A DNA stretch of 64,000 nt. It comes from Mycobacteroides chelonae (GTDB lineage: Bacteria > Actinomycetota > Actinomycetes > Mycobacteriales > Mycobacteriaceae). The stretch's first letter is position 1, and each line of letters starts with the position of its first letter. Both the position numbers and the translations under genes were made by a program. Under the pieces are notes generated by a model. It saw only the letters and a program-made list of their open reading frames with translations, did no database searches and was not told where the DNA came from. Of this stretch, positions 8,414-16,669 are shown in pieces. Location: assembly GCF_016767715.1 (NCBI RefSeq), contig NZ_CP050145.1:2666001-2730000 (forward strand). Direction: 5' to 3'.

Positions 8414-8519
8414 CTCCCACACACAGCTTTTGCAGATGACCTTGGTAGGAACCGCACACCATGTCTAACCCCTGCCGATGTCGCACACGACGCCTCGCCG
8501 CGTGCTAAGACTGGCCAGC

Positions 8520-8996
8520 ATGACCCCCGAGACCCTCGTCGACATCCACGAGATCACCGAACTCAAGTACCGCTACGCCCGCACCCTCGACAACAAGTTG
8601 TGGGACGAGTTCGCCGACACACTCACCGAGGATGTTGAGGCGACCTACGGCACCGCAGTGCATGGCGCGCCCCTCGAGTTCACCTCGCGCACCGGTGTTG
8701 TCGATTACATGCGGTCATCGTTGACCACGGATATCACCAGCGTGCACACCATGAGCCATCCAGAGATCGCGGTGGACGGCGACACCGCTACCGGCAGCTG
8801 GGCCATGAGCGACGTCGTCATCGTCCCGGCACACAGCGTCCTCATCACCGGGACCTCGTATTACACCGACCGCTACCGCCGCGACGCCGATGGGAAGTGG
8901 CGGATCAGCTACATCTCGTACTACCGCCTCTACGAGGCCATGCAGAACACAAAGGACATCGGCTTCAACCTGATCGCGAACCGCTGGTCGCAGTAG
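8520..8996 (+). CDS. SnoaL-like / NTF2-fold protein
   Basis: A 158-residue single-domain protein of the SnoaL_4/NTF2-like superfamily. The start region (LVDIHEITELKYRYARTLDNKLWDEFADTLTED) is the usual first two helices of this fold; later features are HTMSHPEIAVDGDTATGSWAMSD and the closing strands YYTDRYRRDADGKWRISYISYYRLYE. The fold includes polyketide cyclases, dehydratases and binding proteins, so catalysis cannot be assigned. ATG 8520 fits the domain boundary; an in-frame ATG at 8478 would add a basic tail with no support. It is transcribed toward the glycan locus, 73 nt away. Confidence 0.75.
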   Translation: MTPETLVDIHEITELKYRYARTLDNKLWDEFADTLTEDVEATYGTAVHGAPLEFTSRTGVVDYMRSSLTTDITSVHTMSHPEIAVDGDTATGSWAMSDVVIVPAHSVLITGTSYYTDRYRRDADGKWRISYISYYRLYEAMQNTKDIGFNLIANRWSQ

Positions 8997-9069
8997 CGCC
9001 GAGAACCGGGTAACCTATCGCCGGGTTTGGAGACATCCGTACTCCACATAGCTGGCATAGGAGAAACCG

Positions 9070-10332
9070 GTGCGCTGTCGCCTCTGCGACTCGACGGAGC
9101 TGCTCAGCGTCGTCGATCTGGGTGCCACCCCACCCTGCCAGAAGTTTCTGCACGCCGATGAGCTGGATCTGCCGGAACTCACTTATCCCCTGCACCTGCG
9201 GCTTTGCCGCGACTGCATGTTGCTGCAAATCCCTGCGTTGATTAGCCCTGAGGACAACTTCACCGAGTACGCATACTTTTCGTCGTACTCCGACAGCTGG
9301 GTCGATCACGCCCGCGCATACGTCACCAACTCGATTGCGCGCCTGGGACTTTCTCCCGACGCCCCGGATGACTTCATGATCGAGGTGGCCAGCAACGACG
9401 GCTACCTCCTACAGCACGCCGTTGCCGAGGGAATCCGCTGCCTGGGCATTGAGCCCTCGGTGAACGTCGGACAGGCGGCGCGCGACAAGGGCGTTCCGAC
9501 CCTGACGGCCTTCCTCGACGAGGGCACCGCGGCCCGCGTCCGTTCGGAACACGGTCCGGCCCGCCTGGTCGCGGCCAACAACGTGTACGCGCACATCCCT
9601 GACTTGCGGGGATTCACGCGAGCCCTGCGGGGGCTCGTTGCCGATGACGGCTGGGTGAGCATCGAGGTACATCATGCGCTCAACCTCATCGAGCTCGGCC
9701 AGTTCGACACCATCTACCATGAACACTTCCAGTACTACACCGTATTAGCGGCTCAAAGAGCGCTCGCTGTAGGCGATCTGGAAGTGGTCGACGTCGAACT
9801 GCTTGACACACACGGTGGTTCGATACGGGTGTGGGCGCGCCCTCGCGAATGCCGGCCCGAGATCGCGCCATCGGTCGCCGAGGTCTTGGAGCTGGAACGG
9901 CGGGCAGGTCTGCATGAATTGGCCGGATATGAGCGATTCCGTGCGACAACCGAACGAATCCGCCTGGAGCTCTTGCAATTCCTGCTTACCTGCAAGGCAG
10001 AGGGCAAGACCGTCGTCGGCTACGGCGCGCCCGGTAAGGGCAACACGCTGTTGAACTACTGCGGCATCCGCTCCGACCTTCTGAGCTACACGGTTGACCG
10101 AAACCCCTATAAGCAAGGCATGTTCAGTCCCGGTACCCGCATCCCGGTGCACTCCCCCGAGCGAATCGATGAAGACAAACCCGGCGTGGTGCTGGTGCTC
10201 CCATGGAACCTGGAAGCCGAGATCACCCAGCAGTTGCGGCATATCGGCGAATGGGGTGGAAGGCTCGTCTACCCCCTGCCGCAGCTACACGTCGTCGAAC
10301 CCCATATTGAGCCCGAAGGAGCATCGGTATGA
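9070..10332 (+). CDS. NDP-sugar C-methyltransferase (zinc-binding, SAM-dependent)
   Basis: A 420-residue protein with the three-part layout of deoxysugar C-methyltransferases (TylC3/EvaC type): an N-terminal zinc site with Cys3, Cys6, Cys46 and Cys49; a SAM-binding Rossmann core with motif IEVASNDGYLL at about 104-114 and LGIEPSVNVG; and a C-terminal C-methyltransferase domain with VVGYGAPGKGNTLLNYCGI. Such enzymes add a methyl branch to C-3 of a keto-deoxyhexose nucleotide. The GTG start follows TAGGAG by about 6 nt. It heads a tightly coupled four-gene run (ATGA and GTGA overlaps), so it likely makes the branched sugar used by the neighbouring glycosyltransferases. Confidence 0.88.
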   Translation: MRCRLCDSTELLSVVDLGATPPCQKFLHADELDLPELTYPLHLRLCRDCMLLQIPALISPEDNFTEYAYFSSYSDSWVDHARAYVTNSIARLGLSPDAPDDFMIEVASNDGYLLQHAVAEGIRCLGIEPSVNVGQAARDKGVPTLTAFLDEGTAARVRSEHGPARLVAANNVYAHIPDLRGFTRALRGLVADDGWVSIEVHHALNLIELGQFDTIYHEHFQYYTVLAAQRALAVGDLEVVDVELLDTHGGSIRVWARPRECRPEIAPSVAEVLELERRAGLHELAGYERFRATTERIRLELLQFLLTCKAEGKTVVGYGAPGKGNTLLNYCGIRSDLLSYTVDRNPYKQGMFSPGTRIPVHSPERIDEDKPGVVLVLPWNLEAEITQQLRHIGEWGGRLVYPLPQLHVVEPHIEPEGASV

Positions 10333-11117
10333 AGGTCGTGCTTTTCTGCGGAGGCTTCGGCATGCGCATGCGCAACGGCGCCGGCGATGTGATCCCTAAG
10401 CCGCTCCAGATGGTCGGACCGCGCCCCCTCATCTGGCATGTGATGAAATACTATGCGTACCATGGACATAAGGAATTCATCCTGTGTTTAGGCTACGGCG
10501 CTGAGGCCATCAAGGACTTCTTCCTTGGCTACAACGAGGCGCAATCCAACGATTTCGTCTTGGCCGAGGGCCAGGTGCGGCTGTTGAAGTCCGATATCGC
10601 CGATTGGACCATCACGTTCGCCGACACCGGCGCCGAATCGCCCATCGGAGAGCGGCTGCGGCGAGTACGTCACCACCTCGGCGACGATCGCTACTTCCTG
10701 GCCAATTACGCGGACGTTCTCACCAACGCTCCCCTGGACGATCTGGTGGCCAAGTTCCACGATTCCGGAGCCGCCGCGTCCATGCTCCTGGTTCCGCCGC
10801 AATCGTCGTTCCACACCGTGGACGTGAATGACGGTGGATCGATCACCGATATCACCGCCGTCTCCAAGCTCGACATGTGGGAGAACGGCGGCTATTTCGT
10901 GCTCTCCCAGGATGTCTTCGACTATCTGCCCGCGGGCGGCGACCTCGTCGAGGATGCCTGCGGGTCGCTGGCCAAAGAGGGCAGGATGTTCGGCTACAAG
11001 TTCAACGGATTCTGGAAGCCGGCCGACACCTTCAAGGAACGCGCCGAGCTTGACGAGGGTTACCGCAAGGGCGTGCGCCCATGGATGGTCTGGGAGCAGG
11101 AGCCCGCCACCACGTGA
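10329..11117 (+). CDS. Glucose-1-phosphate cytidylyltransferase-like nucleotidyltransferase
   Basis: A 262-residue nucleotidyltransferase close in pattern to RfbF. The N-terminus VVLFCGGFGMRMR corresponds to the family GGxGTR loop, followed by KPLQMVGPRPLIWHVMKYYAYHG, where WHxMKxYxxHG is the hallmark of glucose-1-phosphate cytidylyltransferases. FLANYADVLTNAPL holds the likely metal-binding Asp. It would activate a hexose-1-phosphate as CDP- (or other NDP-) sugar in the cytoplasm. Start overlaps the preceding stop as ATGA. The Thr normally in GTR is Met, so nucleotide or sugar preference could differ. Confidence 0.82.
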   Translation: MKVVLFCGGFGMRMRNGAGDVIPKPLQMVGPRPLIWHVMKYYAYHGHKEFILCLGYGAEAIKDFFLGYNEAQSNDFVLAEGQVRLLKSDIADWTITFADTGAESPIGERLRRVRHHLGDDRYFLANYADVLTNAPLDDLVAKFHDSGAAASMLLVPPQSSFHTVDVNDGGSITDITAVSKLDMWENGGYFVLSQDVFDYLPAGGDLVEDACGSLAKEGRMFGYKFNGFWKPADTFKERAELDEGYRKGVRPWMVWEQEPATT

Positions 11118-11797
11118 TCGAACTCAACACCGGAACCGTCGACGAAATCGCCTTGCTGGCAGCACATTGCGACGATATCGCGATCGGCATGGGTGGCACC
11201 CTGCTCACGATGGCGACTCGCCGCCCCGGGTTGCGGGTCCGGGCACTCGTGCTGACGGGCGGTGGCACAGAACGAGAATCTGAGGAGCGGGCCGCGCTGA
11301 CGGCCTTGTGCCCCGGGGCCGAAGTGACCGTCGACGTACTCGACTTTCCGGACGGACGAGCCCCCGCACATTGGAATCAAATCAAGGACGCGCTATCGGC
11401 TTTTCGCCGTGAGTCGGGCGCCTCGCTGGTTTTCGCTCCGCAACGCCGCGACGCCCACCAGGACCACCGGCTACTGGCAACACTGGCGCCCACCGAGTTC
11501 CGTGACCATCTGATCCTCGGTTACGAGATCATCAAGTGGGAAACCGATACCCCGACACCCACCGTATTTCAGCCATTGACTGACCACATCGCCCGCAACA
11601 AGGCAGATCTGATCTACGCGCATTATCCGTCGCAACGCCCCCATGACTGGTTCGACCACGAGACATTTCTTGCCGTGGCGCGCGTCCGCGGCGTGCAGTG
11701 CCGCCACCGGTACGCCGAAGCGTTCGTACTGGAAAAGGCAACGATCGAACTCGGAGCCGCACCGTCGGCGACATCCCCACTAGGAGCAGCGCTGTGA
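11114..11797 (+). CDS. PIG-L family deacetylase
   Basis: A 227-residue metal-dependent N-deacetylase-like protein. The zinc-binding motif is AHCDDIAIGMGG at residues 17-28 (family consensus AHPDD, with Cys replacing Pro) and the second metal/active-site motif is DAHQDHR at 113-119. Relatives deacetylate N-acetyl-sugars (MshB, Mca, PIG-L) or antibiotic intermediates. Given the flanking nucleotide-sugar genes it probably removes an acetyl group from a sugar of the glycan. Start is the GTG overlapping the previous stop (GTGA, 11114-11117); a longer version would be embedded in the upstream gene. Confidence 0.85.
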   Translation: MIELNTGTVDEIALLAAHCDDIAIGMGGTLLTMATRRPGLRVRALVLTGGGTERESEERAALTALCPGAEVTVDVLDFPDGRAPAHWNQIKDALSAFRRESGASLVFAPQRRDAHQDHRLLATLAPTEFRDHLILGYEIIKWETDTPTPTVFQPLTDHIARNKADLIYAHYPSQRPHDWFDHETFLAVARVRGVQCRHRYAEAFVLEKATIELGAAPSATSPLGAAL

Positions 11798-12819
11798 AGG
11801 TTCTCATCACCGGACATCAGGGCTATCTCGGCACCGTGATGTCGCAGATGGTCGCCGCGGCCGGTCACGATGTGGTTGGTTTGGATTCGGGGCTTTTCGC
11901 CGACTGTGTACTGGGCCCGGAACTCGTCGAACCGCCGTCGCTCGCGGTGGATCTTCGCGACGTGACGGTGGACCAGCTGGCAGGCTTTGATGCGGTGATC
12001 CACCTGGCGGCACTCTCGAACGATCCGCTCGGCGCGCTGGCGCCGGACCTCACCTACGACATCAACCACCACGCCTCCGTGCGCCTGGCGCAGCTGGCCA
12101 AAGACGCTGGGGTCAGCCGTTACCTGTACGCATCGACATGTTCGGTATACGGCTCGGCGGGTGAGGACCTGGTCACCGAGAGCGCCCCGCTGAAACCCTT
12201 GACCCCGTACGCGGAGAGCAAGGTCCGCGTCGAGGACGATGTCGCCGCCATCGCCGACTCCTCCTTCTCGCCGGTGTTCTTGCGTAACGCCACAGCCTTT
12301 GGGTACTCGCCCCGCCTCCGCGCCGATATCGTGCTGAACAACCTCGTCGGCAACGCGGTTCTCACCGGCGAGGTCCGGGTGCTCTCGGACGGAACGCCAT
12401 GGCGGCCCCTGGTACACGCCCGCGATATCGGATCGGCATTCCTGGAATGCCTCACGGCCCCCCAGGACGTAATCCACTGTGCGGCCTTCAATGTCGGTAC
12501 CGAGGAGAACAACCAGACGGTTGCACAGATCGCGGAGGCGGCCGTCGCCGCCGTGCCCAACTCCACGTTGGCCATCACCGGAGAGACGGGTGCGGATCCT
12601 CGTTCGTACCGCGTCGACTTCTCTGCGATCCGTGCCGCATTGCCCGGATACCGGGCGCAATGGTCGATCGCGGCCGGCGCCAAGGAGCTCTACGAGGAGT
12701 GCGTGGCCGGCAATCTCACCGAATCACTGTTTCGCCAATCCTTCACCCGCCTGGCGCATTTGAAGAATCTGCGTGAGTCCGGAGCAGTAGACGACACGCT
12801 GCGCCCGGTCGCGCGGTGA
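11794..12819 (+). CDS. NAD-dependent epimerase/dehydratase (nucleotide-sugar SDR)
   Basis: A 341-residue extended short-chain dehydrogenase. The NAD-binding motif TGHQGYLG sits at residues 6-13; the catalytic region shows the Ser/Thr in YASTCSVYGSAG and the YxxxK pair in TPYAESK. These proteins epimerise, dehydrate or reduce NDP-hexoses. The start is GTG 11794, overlapping the PIG-L stop as GTGA and preceded by TAGGAGC. It closes the four-gene coupled unit and meets a minus-strand RmlC-like gene five bases after its stop. Exact substrate is unknown; a CDP-sugar is plausible given the cytidylyltransferase. Confidence 0.87.
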   Translation: MKVLITGHQGYLGTVMSQMVAAAGHDVVGLDSGLFADCVLGPELVEPPSLAVDLRDVTVDQLAGFDAVIHLAALSNDPLGALAPDLTYDINHHASVRLAQLAKDAGVSRYLYASTCSVYGSAGEDLVTESAPLKPLTPYAESKVRVEDDVAAIADSSFSPVFLRNATAFGYSPRLRADIVLNNLVGNAVLTGEVRVLSDGTPWRPLVHARDIGSAFLECLTAPQDVIHCAAFNVGTEENNQTVAQIAEAAVAAVPNSTLAITGETGADPRSYRVDFSAIRAALPGYRAQWSIAAGAKELYEECVAGNLTESLFRQSFTRLAHLKNLRESGAVDDTLRPVAR

Positions 12820-12824
12820 CCCGG

Positions 12825-13382
12825 TCAGCGCCCGGTCAACGCGGCCCAACTGCCCGCCGCGGCATCCTTGGCGCTGATGACGGTAACCGGGAGCGGCCAG
12901 TCGATGCCGAGCTGGGGATCGTCATGGGCGACCGAGACATCCTCGGTGGGATCGTGCGGCCGGTCGATGCGATAGCAGAGGTCGGCCCACTCTGTCAGCG
13001 CTTGATGGCCATGCAATATGCCGGACGGGACGAATAGGTGCGCGAAGGTGGAATCGTCGAGAGTGAAGCTCTGCCAACGTCCGAATGTCGGTGATTGGGG
13101 ACGTGCGTCGACCAGCACGTCGAATACGGCGCCGCGCGCACAGCGGATCAGCTTGCTTTCGCCGAGGCCCGAGCGTCCGTGCAAACCGCGCAATACCCCT
13201 TGGCGCGAACGTGATTGGGAGTCCTGCAAAAAATCGGCGGCCCGCACCGCGGCACCCGCGGCGAGCTGGTACTCGTCGAATGTGGCGGCGTCGAATGTTC
13301 GGGTGAAGAACCCACGGTCGTCCAGGTGCGGCGTGGGTTCCATCAGCAGTACGCCGTCGATCTCGGTGGTGTGGATGCGCAC
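12825..13382 (-). CDS. dTDP-4-dehydrorhamnose 3,5-epimerase-like protein (RmlC family)
   Basis: A 185-residue cupin-fold sugar epimerase. Diagnostic stretches are PTPHLDDRGFFTRTFD, FLQDSQSRSRQGVLRGLHG (with the catalytic-type His of RGLH), AVFDVLVDARPQSPTFGRW and FVPSGILHGHQAL; the typical catalytic Tyr region is present as CYRID. Length is typical. The start is GTG 13382, preceded by AGGA. It is transcribed divergently from the next gene with only 30 nt between starts. The mycobacterial core rmlC for dTDP-rhamnose should lie elsewhere, so this is likely a dedicated 3- or 3,5-epimerase for the glycan sugar. Confidence 0.86.
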   Translation of the reverse strand: MRIHTTEIDGVLLMEPTPHLDDRGFFTRTFDAATFDEYQLAAGAAVRAADFLQDSQSRSRQGVLRGLHGRSGLGESKLIRCARGAVFDVLVDARPQSPTFGRWQSFTLDDSTFAHLFVPSGILHGHQALTEWADLCYRIDRPHDPTEDVSVAHDDPQLGIDWPLPVTVISAKDAAAGSWAALTGR

Positions 13383-13412
13383 TCCGCCATCCTGCCGTAC
13401 TGAGGAAACGTT

Positions 13413-14501
13413 GTGGTGCCAACGGTGATCACGTGCCGGTATTGCGGAGGCCGGGGACTGCACCGGGTGCTGGACCTGGGCGCCGTACCCGCCGCCGATC
13501 ACTTCCCCGCCGCTTCCAGCGCACCCGAGTCCGACGCCGTACATCCCTTGGCGATGGTGTTGTGCAACGACTGTGGCCTCGCGCAGCTCGATGTCGATGA
13601 CACGGACACCGAGGAGCCGCGTGCCGTGGAGCCGCAAGCCCTGCGCGATCAGGCAGCCGACGCTGTTGCCCGAGTTGACGCCGCCGGGCTCCTGAGCGGG
13701 CGCACCGTCTACGAATTCACCAGCCCTCATGGTGGCAGCTGGCTGGATCTCGTCTTTTCCAGGGGTTTTGAGTTCGCCCCTGACGGCCCCGCGGACCTGG
13801 TGCTGGATAGCTTCGGCATGATGCACGACAGAGACCAGGCCGAAGCTATCCACACGCGCGTCCGCCGGACCGCTGCCGAGGGTGTGCTGCTTCTGCAATT
13901 CCACTCGATAGCCACGATCCTGGAACTGGGTCAGTGGAATTCGCTACGACATGGACATTTCGCCTACTACTCACTCACCGCGCTGCGCCGAATGCTTGCC
14001 GATACTGGTATGTCCGTGGTGGCGGTATGGGAGTTCGACCTATACGGCGGCACTCTGTTGGTGGCGGCGCGCTACGGAGACCATCCCCTGCCGCCTGCCG
14101 CAGAGCAGATCGTTGCGCGGGAAGAAGCCCGTGGAGCTGTCGATCCGCATCGCTTCGTCGAGCTGCAGCATGAGGTGGACCAGCAGGTGCGGCGCCTCAC
14201 GCAGTGGCTTGATGAAAGACGTGCATGCGGAGAGCGGGTGTACGCGTACGGAGCACCGTCACGGGCGGTGGCGCTGTTTCATCGTGCCGGACTGACGACG
14301 GAGTCGGTGATAGCGGTCGCCGATGCATCTCCTGCCAAGCAGGGACGACGCATGCCCGGAACGGATATCCCGATCGTGTCACCCGAGGATCTGGTGATTG
14401 CCGATCCCGACCGGGTGCTGCTCACCCTGCCAGATTTGTATGCGGAAGTCCGCCTGCGCTTTCCGGAGCTGGAAGGCCGCTGGATGACCGGACTGTGCTA
14501 G
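13413..14501 (+). CDS. C-methyltransferase-like protein with degenerate SAM motif
   Basis: A 362-residue paralogue of the methyltransferase at 9070. The zinc site is intact (Cys8, Cys11, Cys51, Cys54) and the C-terminal domain is recognisable (VYAYGAPSRAVALFHRAGL). In the middle the usual E-x-x-SNDG SAM loop reads YEFTSPHGGSW (about 100-110), and the following strand carrying the second acidic SAM contact seems to be missing, which also explains the shorter length. It may bind nucleotide-sugar without methylating it, or use a different chemistry. GTG 13413 follows TGAGGA by 6 nt; GTG 13416 is a possible alternative. Its 3' end overlaps the GH6-like gene by 4 nt. Confidence 0.75.
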   Translation: MVPTVITCRYCGGRGLHRVLDLGAVPAADHFPAASSAPESDAVHPLAMVLCNDCGLAQLDVDDTDTEEPRAVEPQALRDQAADAVARVDAAGLLSGRTVYEFTSPHGGSWLDLVFSRGFEFAPDGPADLVLDSFGMMHDRDQAEAIHTRVRRTAAEGVLLLQFHSIATILELGQWNSLRHGHFAYYSLTALRRMLADTGMSVVAVWEFDLYGGTLLVAARYGDHPLPPAAEQIVAREEARGAVDPHRFVELQHEVDQQVRRLTQWLDERRACGERVYAYGAPSRAVALFHRAGLTTESVIAVADASPAKQGRRMPGTDIPIVSPEDLVIADPDRVLLTLPDLYAEVRLRFPELEGRWMTGLC

Positions 14502-15532
14502 CGCAGCAATACTGACGCCAGCGCCGGGCTGAACTGTCCGCCGGGTGCGTCGGAGGCGATGCCGCAGGGGCCGTTGGAGCTACCCGGCGCGAGGATCCAG
14601 AGGTTCATGTCCAGACCGTCGGGTTGTCCCAGCACCACTGGCGATGCACCGAGCATGCGGCCGGCAGGATTGCACCAATCGAAGTTCCAGTCCGGGTTGC
14701 CATTCTGCGATGTGTCGACGACATAGCGTGGATCGCGGACACCGAACCACTGCTGCAACGCCGCCCTGATGCGTTGCGCATAGGCGGTGATCTCGGCGGT
14801 CGGCGCGAAGGACGACACATTGACGGCGTACCCTACGCGGTCGGAGACGCCCACCTTCGCCAGCAGTGCCGCCATCCGCTCGGGTGTCACCGAACCGGAT
14901 GAGGTTCCCGCGTCCACGTAGACGCGGGTGTTGACGTTATGGGCCGAGAAGGTCTGCACCGCGTAACGCAACGAACGGATCCGATCGTCAAAATCAGTGC
15001 CCTCCAGAGACTGTCGATCGGCGAACCACAGCGCGTCCGGTTCCACTATCAGCACCAGCCGGGTGTCCCCCACCAGTGCGGACACTCGGTCGATCCAGGC
15101 TCGATAGATCTGAGGCGTGACGGCGCGGTGAGGCCCGGAGAAGCCGTCATCGCGATCCGGAATGTTGTACAGCGTCAATTGCGCGGTGCCGCCGGCCTCT
15201 CGTGCACGCTCGACGATATCGCCGATGTTGCGGCTGTCGTCCTCGTCATTGCCGATGGCCCACATCGCGATTGGGTATCGTGCGATCCGATCCCGGATTG
15301 CCTCGGCGCGCGGATCATTGGGGTGATCGCGCACCCACCACTGCACATCGAGCGAGTTCGGCACCAACGGGCCGGTATCGAGCCGGCGAGCCGTCGTGTC
15401 CGAGGCATCCGGGTGCTGGAACTTGCTGGAGTCGCGTGCCAGAACCATCGCAGCTACCAGTGCCAACACCGCGAGCGCGGCGGCGCACATCACCGATGAG
15501 CGGCGGTGTCTGGCCGCGGGCGCACGGGTCAC
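14498..15532 (-). CDS. Membrane-anchored glycoside hydrolase family 6-like protein
   Basis: About 344 residues from GTG 15532 (ATG 15490 is an alternative). A basic N-terminus and one membrane helix (about 15-31) act as signal anchor, placing the domain outside the membrane. GH6 landmarks in order: LYNIPDRD at 121-128, LIVEPDALWF at 161-170, DTSQNGN at 273-279, WCNPAGRMLG at 286-295, LWILAPGSSNG at 311-321. Asp128 matches the family catalytic acid. In characterised GH6 cellulases the last motif is G-E-x-D-G, whose Asp is the proposed base; here it is S-S-N-G (Asn320). It is probably altered in activity or non-hydrolytic. Its place among glycan genes suggests it trims, transfers or binds the exported polymer. 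Confidence 0.83.
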   Translation of the reverse strand: MTRAPAARHRRSSVMCAAALAVLALVAAMVLARDSSKFQHPDASDTTARRLDTGPLVPNSLDVQWWVRDHPNDPRAEAIRDRIARYPIAMWAIGNDEDDSRNIGDIVERAREAGGTAQLTLYNIPDRDDGFSGPHRAVTPQIYRAWIDRVSALVGDTRLVLIVEPDALWFADRQSLEGTDFDDRIRSLRYAVQTFSAHNVNTRVYVDAGTSSGSVTPERMAALLAKVGVSDRVGYAVNVSSFAPTAEITAYAQRIRAALQQWFGVRDPRYVVDTSQNGNPDWNFDWCNPAGRMLGASPVVLGQPDGLDMNLWILAPGSSNGPCGIASDAPGGQFSPALASVLLR

Positions 15533-15562
15533 AACGGGGAACGATACCGAGCTGTTGACCTC

Positions 15563-15568
15563 TACACT
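15563..15568 (+). promoter_or_regulatory. Candidate -10 for leaderless GT4 transcript
   Basis: TACACT fits TANNNT, and the expected start point 7 nt downstream is the G of the GTG codon at 15575. On the other strand TATCGT (15546-15541) lies similarly close to the GTG of the GH6-like gene. The 42-nt divergent gap thus could drive both genes as leaderless or nearly leaderless messages. Confidence 0.35.
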
Positions 15569-15574
15569 TGGCCC

Positions 15575-16669
15575 GTGTCCAACTCCGCCCCCGGGCCGGC
15601 GCCGGTGCGCGTCCTGGCCATCGGGCCTGCCCCCGCGAGTCCTGAGAGCCGCGGAGGTATGGCAACCGTCATGGCGCATATGGCGGCGTTGACTGACCCT
15701 GCCGTGACCGTGCGCGTGGTGCCCACCTATGTCGATGCCGCGCGGTGGCGCTGGTTGTGGGTCGGCGTGCGCGGCATGATGGCGTCATCGTGGTTGGTCC
15801 TCACCGGGCGCGTTGACGTCCTGCACGTGCACCTGGGCCATGGTGGAAGCGTCGCCCGCAAGGCAATGCCGCTGTGGGCCGCGCGCATCCGTGGAGTGCC
15901 GGCACTTATCCATGCGCATAGCTTCGACTTCTGCGGCTGGTACCGGAGTCAGCACATTGCGGTGCAATGCGGTGTGCGGCGAGCACTACCCGCTGATCGA
16001 TGGATCATTCTGGGACGCGAACTCGCCGACGAGTACGCGACCTGCCTGCAGCTCGATCCCGCACGAGTGTCCGTGCTGCAGAATCCGGTGCGCATCCCCG
16101 ACGAGCCTGCGTCCTCGCGCGGCAGCACGGTGACGGCAGTGAGTCTGGGCAGGCTCGGACAGCGCAAGGGCACCTACGACATCATCCGGGCCGCATCCGA
16201 ACTGGCGCCCGAGGTTCGCGCGTCACTGCGTATACACCTTGCCGGCGATGGCGAGGTGGAGGAGGCGCGTGCCGCGGTCACGGCAGCCGATGTCGCGGAC
16301 GTGATCACCGTGCACGGCTGGCTGGACGCGGCCGCCGGTGCCGAATTGCTCAGTGGTGCAGATATCTTCGTGCTGCCCAGCTATGCCGAGGGGCTGCCCA
16401 TGGCGCTTCTGGAGGCCATGGGCGCCGCCGTTGCTGTGATCACCTCACCGGTCGGGTCGATTGCCGAGGTGGTGCGCAACGGAGAGAACGGCGTACTGGT
16501 GGCGCCCGGCGATGTCGACGCGTTGGCGGCGGCCCTGACCCGGCTGAGCACCGACCAGACGGAGCGGCGCCGGCTGGCGGCCGCCGCGCGCGAGACGGTG
16601 CGCGGTCTCGATATCGCGGGCTGGGAGGCGCAGCTAGTGCGGACGTGGAAGTCGCTCGCAGATCGCTAA
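15575..16669 (+). CDS. Glycosyltransferase family 4 (GT-B)
   Basis: A 364-residue GT-B glycosyltransferase. The N-terminal acceptor half has VLAIGPAPASPESRGGMATVM and VDVLHVHLGHGGS; the donor half starts with SLGRLGQRKGTYDII and contains ADIFVLPSYAEGLPMALLEAMGAA, the E-x7-E signature of retaining GT4 enzymes. It would transfer a hexose from a nucleotide donor to a lipid-linked chain on the cytoplasmic face. GTG 15575 is preferred because a -10-like TACACT ends 6 nt upstream, which would yield a leaderless mRNA. Convergent overlap of 36 nt with the next gene. Confidence 0.85.
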   Translation: MSNSAPGPAPVRVLAIGPAPASPESRGGMATVMAHMAALTDPAVTVRVVPTYVDAARWRWLWVGVRGMMASSWLVLTGRVDVLHVHLGHGGSVARKAMPLWAARIRGVPALIHAHSFDFCGWYRSQHIAVQCGVRRALPADRWIILGRELADEYATCLQLDPARVSVLQNPVRIPDEPASSRGSTVTAVSLGRLGQRKGTYDIIRAASELAPEVRASLRIHLAGDGEVEEARAAVTAADVADVITVHGWLDAAAGAELLSGADIFVLPSYAEGLPMALLEAMGAAVAVITSPVGSIAEVVRNGENGVLVAPGDVDALAAALTRLSTDQTERRRLAAAARETVRGLDIAGWEAQLVRTWKSLADR

